Made by a program: the position numbers and the translations under genes. From Bacteroidota bacterium (GTDB lineage Bacteria; Bacteroidota; Bacteroidia; Chitinophagales; Chitinophagaceae), in the NCBI GenBank assembly GCA_020161435.1, contig JAIUNV010000001.1, forward strand, positions 496,001-560,000: a DNA stretch of 64,000 nt, written 5' to 3'. This document shows, piece after piece, positions 23,032 to 32,046 of this stretch; within the stretch, counting starts at the first letter, position 1; every line of letters begins with the position of its first letter. The notes under the pieces were generated by a model. It did no database searches, was not told where the DNA came from, and saw only the letters and a list, made by a program, of their open reading frames with translations.

Positions 23032-24537
23032 TTAATGCCTGAAATGACGCATGCCTGTCATTACCATGGCAAGGCCGTTTTGCTGGCAGTATTCAATACT
23101 GTCTTTATCGCGGATGCTGCCGCCGGGCTGTATAAAAGCTTCAATGCCTTCGGCGTGGGCAATTTTCACACAATCATCGAAGGGGAAGAAAGCATCGCTG
23201 GCCAGCACGGCACCTTTCAGGTCGAAGTTGAACTGACGGGCTTTTTCGATGCTGTGGCGCAGCGCATCGATGCGGCTGGTTTGGCCACAACCTTTGCCTA
23301 CCAACTGGCGATCTTTAATGAGGGCAATGGCATTGCTCTTGAGGTGCTTGCACACCAGGTTGGCAAAAGCCAGCTCGGCTTTTTCGGCTTCGGTGCAGGT
23401 GCGGCCGCCTACTTCGTTCCACTCGGTGTAGTTGCCAATGTCGTTGTTTTGGCTGAGTACCCCATTCAGCAGGCTGCGGTATTGGGTAGTGCCGGCTGGC
23501 TGGGCTTTCAGCTCAAGTAATATGCGGTTCTTTTTGCTTTTCAATACGGCCAGTGCGTCTTCGTTGTACGCTGGTGCTATGAGCACTTCAAAGAAAATTT
23601 CGTTGATGGCATTGGCGGTGTCGAGGTCTACGGTGCCATTGGTAACGAGCACACCACCAAAAGCACTTTCAGGGTCGCCGGCGAGGGCTGCATCCCAGGC
23701 GGCTTTTACCGTGGGGCGCTGGCTTACGCCGCATACATTGGTATGCTTGATGATGGCAAAAGTAGTATCGCTACCGGCCTCAAATTCACTAATGAGCTGC
23801 ATGGCAGCATCTACATCTACCAGGTTGTTGTAGCTCAGTTCCTTGCCATTTACCTGCTCAAATAACTCTGCCAGGTTGCCCTCGAAAGTGGCAGACTGGT
23901 GCGGATTTTCGCCGTAGCGCAATGTTTTTTTGCTGCCCACTTCCGGCGTGGTGCTCAGGAAATAATCGGCAATGGCGATGTCGTAGCGTTTTACCACTTC
24001 AAAAGCTTTGGCGGCAAACATCCGACGCTGCTCCAGCGTAGTGGTACCGTTTTGTGCCAACAGTATGTCATCCAAAACAGCGTAGTCATCTTTGCTGCTC
24101 AGCACCACCAGGTCGCTGAAGTTTTTGGCTGCAGCACGAATCATGCTGGGGCCGCCAATATCGATCTTTTCGATGATGGCCGACTCTTCGCTGGTATTGG
24201 CCACGGTTTCTTCAAAAGGATAGAGGTCAACGATGACGAGATCAATTTCGGGGATGTTGTACTGCGCCATTTCCTGCACATGCACGGCATCGGCCCGCTT
24301 GCCGAGGATGCCGCCAAATACCACGGGGTGCAAGGTTTTTACACGGCCACCGAGTATGCTGGGGTAGCTGGTGAGGTTTTCTACCGGCACCACGGGTATG
24401 CCCAGTTTTTCGATAAAGCTTTGGGTGCCGCCGGTACTGTAGAGGGTAATGCCCTGCTGGTGAAGGGTGGGCACAAGGGTTTCCAGTCCGTCTTTGTAAA
24501 AAACGGAGATCAAAGCACTTTTAATTGGCTTGTTCAT
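23032..24537 (-). CDS. purH: Bifunctional AICAR formyltransferase/IMP cyclohydrolase
   Basis: PurH performs the last two steps of IMP synthesis. The 501-residue protein has the N-terminal MGS-like cyclohydrolase domain (S-V-F-Y-K-D-G-L near residue 11, Y-S-T-G-G-T-Q near 34, G-G-R-V-K-T-L-H-P). The C-terminal formyltransferase domain has L-R-Y-G-E-N-P-H-Q, the catalytic K-H-T-N-V-C-G and A-S-D-A-F-F-P-F-D-D. Length is normal. It is 48 bases downstream of comEC on the same strand. Confidence 0.97.
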   Translation of the reverse strand: MNKPIKSALISVFYKDGLETLVPTLHQQGITLYSTGGTQSFIEKLGIPVVPVENLTSYPSILGGRVKTLHPVVFGGILGKRADAVHVQEMAQYNIPEIDLVIVDLYPFEETVANTSEESAIIEKIDIGGPSMIRAAAKNFSDLVVLSSKDDYAVLDDILLAQNGTTTLEQRRMFAAKAFEVVKRYDIAIADYFLSTTPEVGSKKTLRYGENPHQSATFEGNLAELFEQVNGKELSYNNLVDVDAAMQLISEFEAGSDTTFAIIKHTNVCGVSQRPTVKAAWDAALAGDPESAFGGVLVTNGTVDLDTANAINEIFFEVLIAPAYNEDALAVLKSKKNRILLELKAQPAGTTQYRSLLNGVLSQNNDIGNYTEWNEVGGRTCTEAEKAELAFANLVCKHLKSNAIALIKDRQLVGKGCGQTSRIDALRHSIEKARQFNFDLKGAVLASDAFFPFDDCVKIAHAEGIEAFIQPGGSIRDKDSIEYCQQNGLAMVMTGMRHFRH

Positions 24538-24585
24538 GATTGGCTGATTGTTATGCGATTGCGCTGTGATAATTTGATGCAGGTG

Positions 24586-26685
24586 CTACAAGCGGGCCTG
24601 CTCCACAACAAAAGCCCCATTGATGGCCACGCTATGGAGGCGCAAATGTAGGCTATCGGCTGCGCTTTTCCACCGGGCAATGCGGTAGGTACTGTTGCTG
24701 CCATCGAGCACAATTTGCCGGCAGCGGATAAGGGGCAAAATTTTGGCCGGATTGCCGGGTACATTGCCACTCACAATCAGCAAGTCTGTTTCATGAATGG
24801 CCGATTGCTTGTAATTGAGCTGCTGCCGCAATATGCTGATGCGCAGGCCATTGGCCACAAACGACATATTGCTGCTATCGGTCAGCAGGCGGTATTGCCA
24901 CGGTTGAAACTGGTAGCGAATGCGGGTGGGCAAGAGGTGAAAGTTTTGCAGAAAACCCGGTTGGGTGAGGGCAGTGTCGCCAACGAAAATGGAGCGGTTG
25001 CCTTGCACAATATCGATGCCGCTGTACTGCGGTATGTTGTAAATGATGAGTTGCTGTTGGGTGGCGGTTTGCCATTTTTGTGCAGCTAGTAAAAGCATGT
25101 ACAACGCCAGCGAAGTGGCAGCTGCCAGCAAACCCTTACTGCTTTTGAGCAGCCACCAGGTACCAATGCCCGCAATAATGCAGCAAAGCAACACCGCCAT
25201 GGGTATGGATATTTGCACTTGCTGAATGGTGGTAAAAGGCAATTGGCTCACCCAAATGATGCAGGCATTTAATCCAGCAATACCCCAGCCGGCCAGTTGA
25301 CCTACAAAGCCAGCAGCCAAAGGCCACCAACTTAGCGCCAACAGTACGAGCAGTGCATACAACACCGCACCACTCAACGGCACGGCCACCAAATTGGCGA
25401 GTAAGAAGTAGACCGGAAATTGATGGAAATGATAAATGCCGAGTGGCAGGGTAAGGATTTGCGCCGCGATGGTTACGGCCATCATTTGCCAAATGTGCAG
25501 GAGTATTTTGTTGCCGGGGTTGTACCATGCCAAAATGGGCTTGTAAAAAATGGCGATGCTCAGCACAGCGGCAAAACTGAGTTGAAAACCCACATTCCAC
25601 AGGGCGAAGGGGTCATAGAGAAGGAGGGCGATAGCAGCGGCACTCAGCATATTGATAGCGTTAGAACCCCGCTGCCAAAAGTCGCCGAGGGCCACCATGC
25701 TAAACATAACCGCGGCCCTGGTAATGGATGGTGCGGCACCGGTAAGTAAAGTAAACAACCACATGCTGCCAAGGGTAAGCAACAGGCGAAGGAATCGCAT
25801 TCGTTGTGTTTGCCCGAGAGGCTTGAGCAAAAACAACAGCAGTGTATAAATCATGCCGAGGTGCATGCCACTGATGGCAATGATGTGTACCACACCTGTG
25901 TTGGCATATTGCTCCACCAGGGTTTTGTCGAGGTCGCCGCGGTAGCCAATGAGCAAGGCTTGCGCCACACCATTTTCAATGGGATTAGGAATGTAACGGA
26001 CTATGGATTGCAGCACCCATTGCCGCATGGAAAAAAGTGATGATTGGAAAGCGTTGCCTTTGTTGCCCGGTAAAATGGTGTATTGATCGGCCTTTAGAAA
26101 AACCTGATAAAAAACGCCTTGCCGGGCAGCATAGGTTTGATAGTTGAACCCACCGGGATTGCCTGCATTTTTAATGGGCTGCAATGGCCGGTTGAAAACA
26201 ATTTGCTGGCCATATTGCAGCTGCGAAGCAATACTGTCTTTGGCGAGGTACAGCAGCACTTCTCCTTTCACTAGCTGCAATTTTCCATTGGGTAGCAACA
26301 ATGAAATGCTGGCATTGGCTTTCACCGATTTTTCTTTGGGTACGGCAGGCTCTACGAGTGTGGCTACTACCGTTTGGCCTGTGGTATAATGATTGCCGGC
26401 AAAGGCGGGTTGTTTCCAGATGGCATGCAACTGCACACACAATGCACCCGTAGCCATCACGCCCAATAGCAAACCAATGGAAGAAGGAAGCGGACGCTTG
26501 TGCAGTAAGATATTCCACAGTAAACAGAAGACTATACAACCAGTCAAACTGTACTGCCAGTAATAATTTGTTTCGAGCAAAGTATTGCCCAAAATAATAC
26601 CGGCAATGAGTGGCAGGCAAATGCGCAGCAGTGGTGCCGACCGCCAAACGGGAATGAAGTATTTTCTGAATGCAACTACAGCCAT
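24586..26685 (-). CDS. comEC: ComEC/Rec2-family competence membrane protein
   Basis: ComEC forms the inner-membrane channel for single-stranded DNA in natural transformation. The 699-residue protein has early membrane helices, a soluble DUF4131-like OB region (about 100-200), then the multi-helix competence domain with I-A-I-S-G-M-H-L-G-M-I and A-A-P-S-I-T-R-A-A-V-M. After the membrane core there is only about 160 soluble residues and no HxHxDH metallo-beta-lactamase domain. That shorter form is what I recall for Bacteroidota. Whether the strain is competent cannot be judged from this one gene. Confidence 0.93.
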   Translation of the reverse strand: MAVVAFRKYFIPVWRSAPLLRICLPLIAGIILGNTLLETNYYWQYSLTGCIVFCLLWNILLHKRPLPSSIGLLLGVMATGALCVQLHAIWKQPAFAGNHYTTGQTVVATLVEPAVPKEKSVKANASISLLLPNGKLQLVKGEVLLYLAKDSIASQLQYGQQIVFNRPLQPIKNAGNPGGFNYQTYAARQGVFYQVFLKADQYTILPGNKGNAFQSSLFSMRQWVLQSIVRYIPNPIENGVAQALLIGYRGDLDKTLVEQYANTGVVHIIAISGMHLGMIYTLLLFLLKPLGQTQRMRFLRLLLTLGSMWLFTLLTGAAPSITRAAVMFSMVALGDFWQRGSNAINMLSAAAIALLLYDPFALWNVGFQLSFAAVLSIAIFYKPILAWYNPGNKILLHIWQMMAVTIAAQILTLPLGIYHFHQFPVYFLLANLVAVPLSGAVLYALLVLLALSWWPLAAGFVGQLAGWGIAGLNACIIWVSQLPFTTIQQVQISIPMAVLLCCIIAGIGTWWLLKSSKGLLAAATSLALYMLLLAAQKWQTATQQQLIIYNIPQYSGIDIVQGNRSIFVGDTALTQPGFLQNFHLLPTRIRYQFQPWQYRLLTDSSNMSFVANGLRISILRQQLNYKQSAIHETDLLIVSGNVPGNPAKILPLIRCRQIVLDGSNSTYRIARWKSAADSLHLRLHSVAINGAFVVEQARL

Positions 26686-26799
26686 GGGGAAAACAGGTAT
26701 AGCTATTTTAGTAACGATTCAGGAGTTATGCAAGCGTAGAAATACGCAAATTGATAGAATGCAGCAGAATGTTTATTTTCATTTCTCAATCCATTGCAT

Positions 26800-27303
26800 A
26801 TGCAGAAGTTCATTTCCTTGTTGGGTATTTTTGGTGTTGTGTTGTTGCTGGCTGCTTGCGGCAGTACCAGCCATATTTACATTGTACGGCATGGAGAAAA
26901 AGTGTCACCTAGTGGGGATGTGGCCCTGAGTGGTGCCGGTTTGGAACGGGCAGAAGCCTTGAAGGACAGCCTGAAGAATAAGAAGATTGCACAGGTGTAC
27001 AGCACCAACTACAGGCGTACACAACAAACCGCAGCGCCTACTGCCATGCAGTTTGGTAAAGACATTGTTACTTACAATAACGGAGATAGCTTGCTGCAAG
27101 CGATAGTAAAACAACCCAAGGGCAATGTGCTCATCACCGGTCATAGCAACACCGTGCCGCAAATGATTCGTACTGTAGGACTCACACTTTCGTTTGAAGG
27201 AAATATACCGGACAATCAGTATGACAACCTGTTCATCATTACCGTAAAAAAAGGAAAGCAACCAACGCTGCAAGCCATGAAGTATGGACTACGGAGTGAG
27301 TGA
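26800..27303 (+). CDS. Histidine-phosphatase-family lipoprotein
   Basis: The ATG at 26800 gives 167 residues. Residues 1-20 form a lipoprotein signal (lipobox L-A-A-C, Cys20). The mature domain starts with the catalytic motif I-V-R-H-G-E-K (28-34). Y-S-T-N-Y-R-R-T-Q-Q-T-A-A-P follows, and the second His is in I-T-G-H-S-N-T-V. It is a small phosphoglycerate-mutase-fold phosphatase anchored in the cell envelope; the substrate is unknown. It stands alone and converges on the following gene. Confidence 0.88.
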   Translation: MQKFISLLGIFGVVLLLAACGSTSHIYIVRHGEKVSPSGDVALSGAGLERAEALKDSLKNKKIAQVYSTNYRRTQQTAAPTAMQFGKDIVTYNNGDSLLQAIVKQPKGNVLITGHSNTVPQMIRTVGLTLSFEGNIPDNQYDNLFIITVKKGKQPTLQAMKYGLRSE

Positions 27304-27317
27304 CAATTTGTTGCGTT

Positions 27318-28592
27318 TTACTGAGGACCAACAGCCACGACATTAAATATAAAATTGGGCGTATTGGCAGAAAGTCGTGGATTGAAGATGTATAATGTAC
27401 ACCCTGCAGATGTAACGTTGGCAATGCTTAACACCAGTTCTGCCCAACCTCCACCACTTGTAAAGTTGGCGATGTAAGCAGCAACAGGGGGAGCTGAAAA
27501 ACTTTCGCTCCAGGATACATTTTGACTATATTTACTGTTGCCCGAAATGGTACTCGGATTTACAGTTACGCTACTTACCACATGTTTCAATTGAGTACCT
27601 GTATTGTTACGGATGATGCCCTTGCCATTTTGTACAGTTAGGTTGCCAAATATGTCTACCTTATTATCGAAGAGTGCAGGTGCATAGGCACCAACAATAA
27701 ACTTGTATGTAGTAGCTTCCTGCGCGTACCCTGTTCCATCGCCACCAGCGCCAACAACAACTGCAGCTTCTGCCAATGGGTTGAGCAGTAATCTGGGTAC
27801 CGGACCAAGTGTAGCATTTTTTCTCACCCGTATGTATGCATATTCTCTGAGACTGTTGATGCCAATATTCAAAGAAAGTCTGGGCTCACCCAATGAGAAA
27901 TAAGATGAATCGAATATGGTTATTGCGTGGCCGTCATCAATATCCAGGGGTATGTCCAGTTCGCCGGGGTGGTAAATGGTAACCCTACTTTTAGGAAGCC
28001 GGTTATTGATACCAATGTTACCGTTTTGCCCAATAGTCATGCGTTGCACACTATTCGTATAAAAGTCGAGTCCATACTGGCCACTGCCGGTATTTCTTTT
28101 ACTGCCAATTCCTTCGCCACTCAAGTTGCCAAAACGAAGGGCGTTTTCTATGGTACCTGTATTGTTGTTGCCTTGGTCGATGGCTATCCCATTTTGTACA
28201 CTCAGCATTTGCTGTGGGCTACCTGTACCAATTCCCACATTGCCATTTTGATTGATGACCATGGCGGTACTTTGGTTGCCGCCATCGGGGCGTACCCGAA
28301 ATTCGAACTGATTGTTCACCCGGTGCATAAGCATGTAAAACGATGATCCGGCATTGGGGTACACCCAGGTGCTGCCATTCCAATAGGCATTGGCAGCAAA
28401 GGTGACGGTGCCATTATTGTCTGCACCAATGTAGCCTCGTGGTTGTCCTGCATCATTTTCCAAAATGGCTTTTATCCAACCGGTGCTGCGGATATGCAGC
28501 CGGGCTTCGGGGGTAGTGGTACCAAGGCCAACATTTTGGGCAGACAACCAGGTGCTGAAAAGGAAAAAAACGCAAAGTAGGAGTAGTTTCAT
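27318..28592 (-). CDS. Secreted protein with G-N-V-G-I-G-T-type repeats, tail-fibre-like
   Basis: The ATG at 28592 gives 424 residues with a signal peptide (to about residue 19, L-S-A-Q). The chain is rich in Asn, Gly, Ser and Thr. It contains recurrent motifs of the form N-V-G-(I/L)-G-T-x-x-P (near the mature N-terminus and around residue 120) and G-N-I-G-I-N. Such motifs are common in Bacteroidota surface proteins and phage tail-fibre-like proteins, often before a C-terminal chaperone or sorting domain. I see no peptidase S74 motif or type IX sorting signal at its C-terminus. Function is unknown, probably cell-surface. Confidence 0.7.
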   Translation of the reverse strand: MKLLLLCVFFLFSTWLSAQNVGLGTTTPEARLHIRSTGWIKAILENDAGQPRGYIGADNNGTVTFAANAYWNGSTWVYPNAGSSFYMLMHRVNNQFEFRVRPDGGNQSTAMVINQNGNVGIGTGSPQQMLSVQNGIAIDQGNNNTGTIENALRFGNLSGEGIGSKRNTGSGQYGLDFYTNSVQRMTIGQNGNIGINNRLPKSRVTIYHPGELDIPLDIDDGHAITIFDSSYFSLGEPRLSLNIGINSLREYAYIRVRKNATLGPVPRLLLNPLAEAAVVVGAGGDGTGYAQEATTYKFIVGAYAPALFDNKVDIFGNLTVQNGKGIIRNNTGTQLKHVVSSVTVNPSTISGNSKYSQNVSWSESFSAPPVAAYIANFTSGGGWAELVLSIANVTSAGCTLYIFNPRLSANTPNFIFNVVAVGPQ

Positions 28593-28633
28593 GCTGTAGG
28601 GATAAGGTAACAGGAAGATACTCTTTTCGCAGA

Positions 28634-28665
28634 AAAAAAGCGTCATCGGGATGGATGACGCTTTT
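28634..28665 (-). terminator. Intrinsic terminator of the carB-like gene
   Basis: AAAAGCGTCATC and GATGACGCTTTT are perfect arms around GGGATG, with A- and T-runs on both sides. It lies 20 bases beyond the stop on the minus strand. Confidence 0.88.
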
Positions 28666-28684
28666 GGTTATATGCCGTAAATAT

Positions 28685-29893
28685 TTACTTACTCAAATTC
28701 ATGCTCCGCTCTTTGTACAGCTTGCGGAAATAAGGATCCCGCAGGTCTTTTACAAATCGGATGGCTTCGCCCGTGCTCTTCATTTCGGGGCCGAGCTCTT
28801 TGTTCACTCCGGGAAATTTGTTGAAGCTGAACACAGGTTCTTTGATGGCAAAACCATCGAGCTTTTTCTCGAATGTGAAGTCGGTGAGTTTCTTTTCGCC
28901 CAGCATTACTTTGGTGGCAATGTTGAGGTACGGAATGCCATAGGCTTTGGCAATGAACGGCGTGGTACGGCTGGCACGGGGGTTGGCTTCAATTACATAC
29001 ACAGTACCGTCTTTAATAGCAAACTGAATGTTGATGAGGCCGCGGATGTCCAGTGCACGGGCAATTTTTTCAGAGTAGTATTCCAGCGTGGTTACTTCCA
29101 GTGGTGTCAGGTTGAAGGCGGGCAACACAGCATTGCTATCGCCGCTGTGAATACCGGCTGGTTCAATGTGCTCCATGACGCCCATTACGTGGAAGTTTTC
29201 GCCATCGAAAATGGCATCTACTTCTGCTTCCTGACAGCGGTCGAGGAAATGGTCGATGAGGATTTTGTTGCCGGGAATATGTTTCAGCAGGCTGATGACT
29301 GCTTTTTCTACTTCGTCGTCGTTGATCACAATGCGCATCCGTTGGCCACCCAACACGTAGCTGGGGCGCACCAATACGGGGTAGCCTACCCGGTTGGCCA
29401 CTTCAATGGCTTCGTCTACATCGTAAGCGGTGCCATACTGTGGGTAAGGAATGTCGAGGTCGCGGAGCAGATCGCTGAAGCGGCCACGGTCTTCGGCAAT
29501 GTCCATGCTGTCGAAGCTGGTGCCAATGATTTTTACGCCTTTTTCTACCAGCTTTTTGGCCAGTTTGAGGGCGGTTTGGCCACCCAGCTGTACAATCACG
29601 CCTTCGGGTTGCTCCAGTTCAATAATTTCCCAGAGGTGCTCCCAAAACACGGGCTCGAAGTACAGTTTATCGGCAATATCGAAATCGGTAGAAACGGTTT
29701 CGGGGTTACAGTTCACCATAATGGCTTCATAACCACACTCTTTAATGGCCATGAGGCCATGTACGCAACAGTAATCGAACTCAATGCCCTGACCAATGCG
29801 GTTGGGGCCGCTGCCTAATACAATTATCTTTTTTCTGTTGCTCGGGATGCTCTCGTTGTGCAAGAGACCTGTGTTGCCTGTAACTGTGCTCAT
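28685..29893 (-). CDS. carB: Carbamoyl-phosphate synthase large chain, C-terminal synthetase half only
   Basis: The 402-residue product aligns by motif with the second half of CarB: I-I-V-L-G-S-G-P-N-R-I-G-Q-G-I-E-F-D-Y-C-C-V-H near the start, N-C-N-P-E-T-V-S-T-D, V-L-V-R-P-S-Y-V-L-G-G, and the ATP-grasp end V-I-E-A-N-P-R-A-S-R-T. It has its own start (ATG 29893) and a short unrelated N-terminal leader. The carboxyphosphate half and the allosteric MGS domain are absent and not encoded nearby. The gene is intact in itself, flanked by its own terminator, so it looks like a split carB rather than debris. Confidence 0.88.
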   Translation of the reverse strand: MSTVTGNTGLLHNESIPSNRKKIIVLGSGPNRIGQGIEFDYCCVHGLMAIKECGYEAIMVNCNPETVSTDFDIADKLYFEPVFWEHLWEIIELEQPEGVIVQLGGQTALKLAKKLVEKGVKIIGTSFDSMDIAEDRGRFSDLLRDLDIPYPQYGTAYDVDEAIEVANRVGYPVLVRPSYVLGGQRMRIVINDDEVEKAVISLLKHIPGNKILIDHFLDRCQEAEVDAIFDGENFHVMGVMEHIEPAGIHSGDSNAVLPAFNLTPLEVTTLEYYSEKIARALDIRGLINIQFAIKDGTVYVIEANPRASRTTPFIAKAYGIPYLNIATKVMLGEKKLTDFTFEKKLDGFAIKEPVFSFNKFPGVNKELGPEMKSTGEAIRFVKDLRDPYFRKLYKERSMNLSK

Positions 29894-29971
29894 TGTTGAA
29901 GAATTGCGCAAAAGTAAGGTTGCCTGCCAAAACAGGCGGTGAAGATTTTCCGAACCTGCGCCATGTCATCG

Positions 29972-29999
29972 TTTGCGGGGGCTGGTACTGGTAATTTTG
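29972..29999 (+). promoter_or_regulatory. Promoter of the 59-residue ORF
   Basis: TTTG (29972-29975), 16 bases, then TAATTTTG (29992-29999), an exact -7 match, 18 bases before the ATG at 30018. The spacer is somewhat short. Confidence 0.4.
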
Positions 30000-30017
30000 C
30001 TGCAAATACACGGCACT

Positions 30018-30197
30018 ATGCGCCTCGAAGATGTGAAAGAAAGACTGGTACACCTGAAGCAACTCAGCTGCGACGACGACACACAAAAAGCCCTCAAAGC
30101 CATGCTTGATGCCCTGGAGCTGGAAAGCGACTGGACAGAAGCTGAGCTACAGGAAGTGGCAGCTCAACTGGATGAGCTGGCCGGTGAAATGGCCTGA
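30018..30197 (+). CDS. Hypothetical acidic helical protein, 59 residues
   Basis: The ATG at 30018 gives a soluble, strongly acidic, Leu/Glu/Asp/Ala-rich chain with heptad-like spacing, likely a helical hairpin or coiled coil. The centre has L-S-C-D-D-D-T-Q-K-A-L-K. I recognise no family. A good promoter element upstream and a hairpin with a T-run downstream (30335-30365) support it as a real, monocistronic gene. Confidence 0.6.
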   Translation: MRLEDVKERLVHLKQLSCDDDTQKALKAMLDALELESDWTEAELQEVAAQLDELAGEMA

Positions 30198-30597
30198 TCT
30201 GAATGGTATGGATAATACAAGCAGCTGCCTGAAAGTGCATGGAGCAAGTACTATGCCAGCTGCTAACCCGAACGTGGTATTGGCTTGCTGCCAGCGCTTA
30301 CTCATTTTCCCTGATTAAATTTTACTAATTGCTTACCCGCAGCATAGCTGGGTTAATTTTTTTTTGCAGTGGAGCATACGCTAAATGCCTCATCTGCATA
30401 CGTATTTCTACGTATTTTTCTGGAAATCACCATTTTGTAACCACGATAAGTATGTGGTAACAGTATTTTACCCCTACATTAGCAAACAGCTGATAGTAAC
30501 TGATGCCTGTAGGGCAGATGTACACAAGGCTTGTATAGCTGATGCATACCAACAATAGCATGAGCTATCGCTTACCTTTTTTATAATAAAACGCAAT
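30198..30597. other. Gene-free gap before the barrel protein
   Basis: This 400-base A+T-rich gap contains a bulged hairpin with a nine-base T-run (ACCC..AGC/GCTGGGT, 30335-30353, T-run to 30365), probably the terminator of the 59-residue ORF. It also holds a near-exact ten-base direct repeat (CGTATTTCTA 30401-30410, CGTATTTTTC 30411-30420). Nothing else is convincing. Confidence 0.5.
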
Positions 30598-31191
30598 ATG
30601 ATGAAACAAGTAGTACTTGCCATTTGCCTGCTTATAGGTGTACAAGTATTTGCACAGGTACAATTTGGTGTAAAAGCCGGGGGCAATATTGCTACCACAA
30701 AGGATCTGATTGCTTTTCCGAAAAATCGGGTGGGTTGGTATGGTGGTTTGACAATGGAATTACCAATTAATCGGTATTTCTTTTTTCAATCAGAAATGCT
30801 TTTTTCATCGAAAGGGTATAAAGTAGACCAGCAACTTGGAGCCGATAAAACTAGTATTCGGTTTAATTATATCAATATTCCTTTATTAATTGGGTATCGT
30901 TTCGAGAAGAACAGCTCAATACTGTTGGGTACAGAACTGGGTTATTTAGCAGGTGCTCGATTGCTTATGGGTAAAGAAAATAATCTGGATGTAGGAAAGC
31001 ATTATCCTGCCAAGTTTGATATTGCTGCAAGTATAGGATTGCAACATCAGTTCTTAAAAAACTTATATGTGGAAGTTAGGTACAATTATGGTTTCAATAT
31101 GCTGTATTCTGTTGATGCTATCGGGCAACGACATTCAGATTCAAGAGGTGCAAACAGGGTTTTTCAAGTAGGGTTGAACTATTTGTTATAG
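30598..31191 (+). CDS. Outer-membrane beta-barrel protein (porin-like, PF13568 type)
   Basis: This 197-residue protein has a signal peptide (to F-A-Q, about residue 20) and then V-Q-F-G-V-K-A-G-G-N-I-A. Amphipathic strands follow, and it ends in V-F-Q-V-G-L-N-Y-L-L. The pattern is the small eight-stranded OMP barrel common in Bacteroidota. There are two adjacent ATGs at the start. Base composition is more A+T-rich than the flanking genes. The role is unknown; such proteins are often envelope or adhesion factors. Confidence 0.85.
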   Translation: MMKQVVLAICLLIGVQVFAQVQFGVKAGGNIATTKDLIAFPKNRVGWYGGLTMELPINRYFFFQSEMLFSSKGYKVDQQLGADKTSIRFNYINIPLLIGYRFEKNSSILLGTELGYLAGARLLMGKENNLDVGKHYPAKFDIAASIGLQHQFLKNLYVEVRYNYGFNMLYSVDAIGQRHSDSRGANRVFQVGLNYLL

Positions 31192-31227
31192 GTTAAGACA
31201 ATCTCAGGGTTGGGATACTTCAAAAGA

Positions 31228-31971
31228 TTAAGCCTTTAAATACGGATGGCTGATATCATGATAAAATAAAAACGTCCATCCGTCTGCGCTGCCTTTATCC
31301 CACCATTGCTGGCGCAGCTCCATGCATTTTTTGCCATCGTGGTCGTATTTGGCTACAAAGCGGCTCAGCATTTGCTTGTGCTGCGGCGCATCATCGCCCC
31401 CAAAAAAGATGAGGCCTTCGGCGGTTTCTATCCAAAACACCTGGTGGTAGGGACTGTGAGCACCCGTTACCTGATAGTGAATGTAATTGTCGATGCTGCC
31501 TTCATCGTCGTGCAGCCAAAACACCCGAGGGTGCCGGTCAAACACTTCAAATTCATCAGTAATAAAAGAAGGATAACCGGTGGCTTCGGCAAAATCGTAT
31601 TCGCGGCGCTGTACAAAATACGTGGCGTTGGGAAAAGCCAGATGCGCATTGCCTAAGCGGTCTTTATAGCTTACGCCACCTGCATGGTCTTTGTGTAAAT
31701 GGCTCATCAATACCTTGGTTACATCGGCCGGTTGTATGCCGTTGGCTTTGAGGTTGCGGTGTATCTGCAACTCACCCTGCTGGCTAAAACCAAGACCGGT
31801 ATCAATCAGCAGCACATCTCTTTCCGTTACAATGCAAAAGGGTTGTACCTCTACCAGTAAGCTGCCTGTAGCCCGTTGTTGCAGGTCATCTTCGGCGTGG
31901 TTGAAAGGATGAAAAATCTTGTCCTTTCCAATGGTGAATGAGCCTTCTGATAATGGAATAATTGTAGCCAT
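31228..31971 (-). CDS. MBL-fold metallo-hydrolase
   Basis: This 247-residue cytoplasmic metallo-beta-lactamase-fold enzyme has the metal motif H-L-H-K-D-H-A-G (about residues 90-97) and later ligands in V-T-G-A-H-S-P and F-G-G-D-D-A. No signal peptide is seen, and the overall layout resembles the lactonase/glyoxalase-II-like clan. The substrate is not predictable. It stands between converging and codirectional genes with heptamer repeats at its 5' side. Confidence 0.9.
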   Translation of the reverse strand: MATIIPLSEGSFTIGKDKIFHPFNHAEDDLQQRATGSLLVEVQPFCIVTERDVLLIDTGLGFSQQGELQIHRNLKANGIQPADVTKVLMSHLHKDHAGGVSYKDRLGNAHLAFPNATYFVQRREYDFAEATGYPSFITDEFEVFDRHPRVFWLHDDEGSIDNYIHYQVTGAHSPYHQVFWIETAEGLIFFGGDDAPQHKQMLSRFVAKYDHDGKKCMELRQQWWDKGSADGWTFLFYHDISHPYLKA

Positions 31972-32046
31972 AGTTGATGGTTGCTGGTTGGTCGTTGATG
32001 GAAAATCCTACTTCGTACTTCTACCCTCGTACTTCTTACTTCGCTC
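31971..32046. repeat. Two adjacent heptamer-type degenerate repeats
   Basis: A GTTGATG/GTTGCTG/GTTGGTC block is followed by CTTCGTA, CTTCTAC, CCTCGTA, CTTCTTA and CTTCGCT in a 7-base frame. It ends at the rodA stop. The second block shares words with the repeat at 20049-20103. Confidence 0.6.

Noticed and set aside
28655-29818. A 387-codon plus-strand frame opposite carB
   Set aside because: Shadow of the conserved ATP-grasp gene on the other strand.
28685-29893. The short carB considered as a pseudogene remnant
   Set aside because: The frame is uninterrupted from a sensible start to a stop with its own terminator, and all motifs of that half are intact, so a split gene is more likely than decay.
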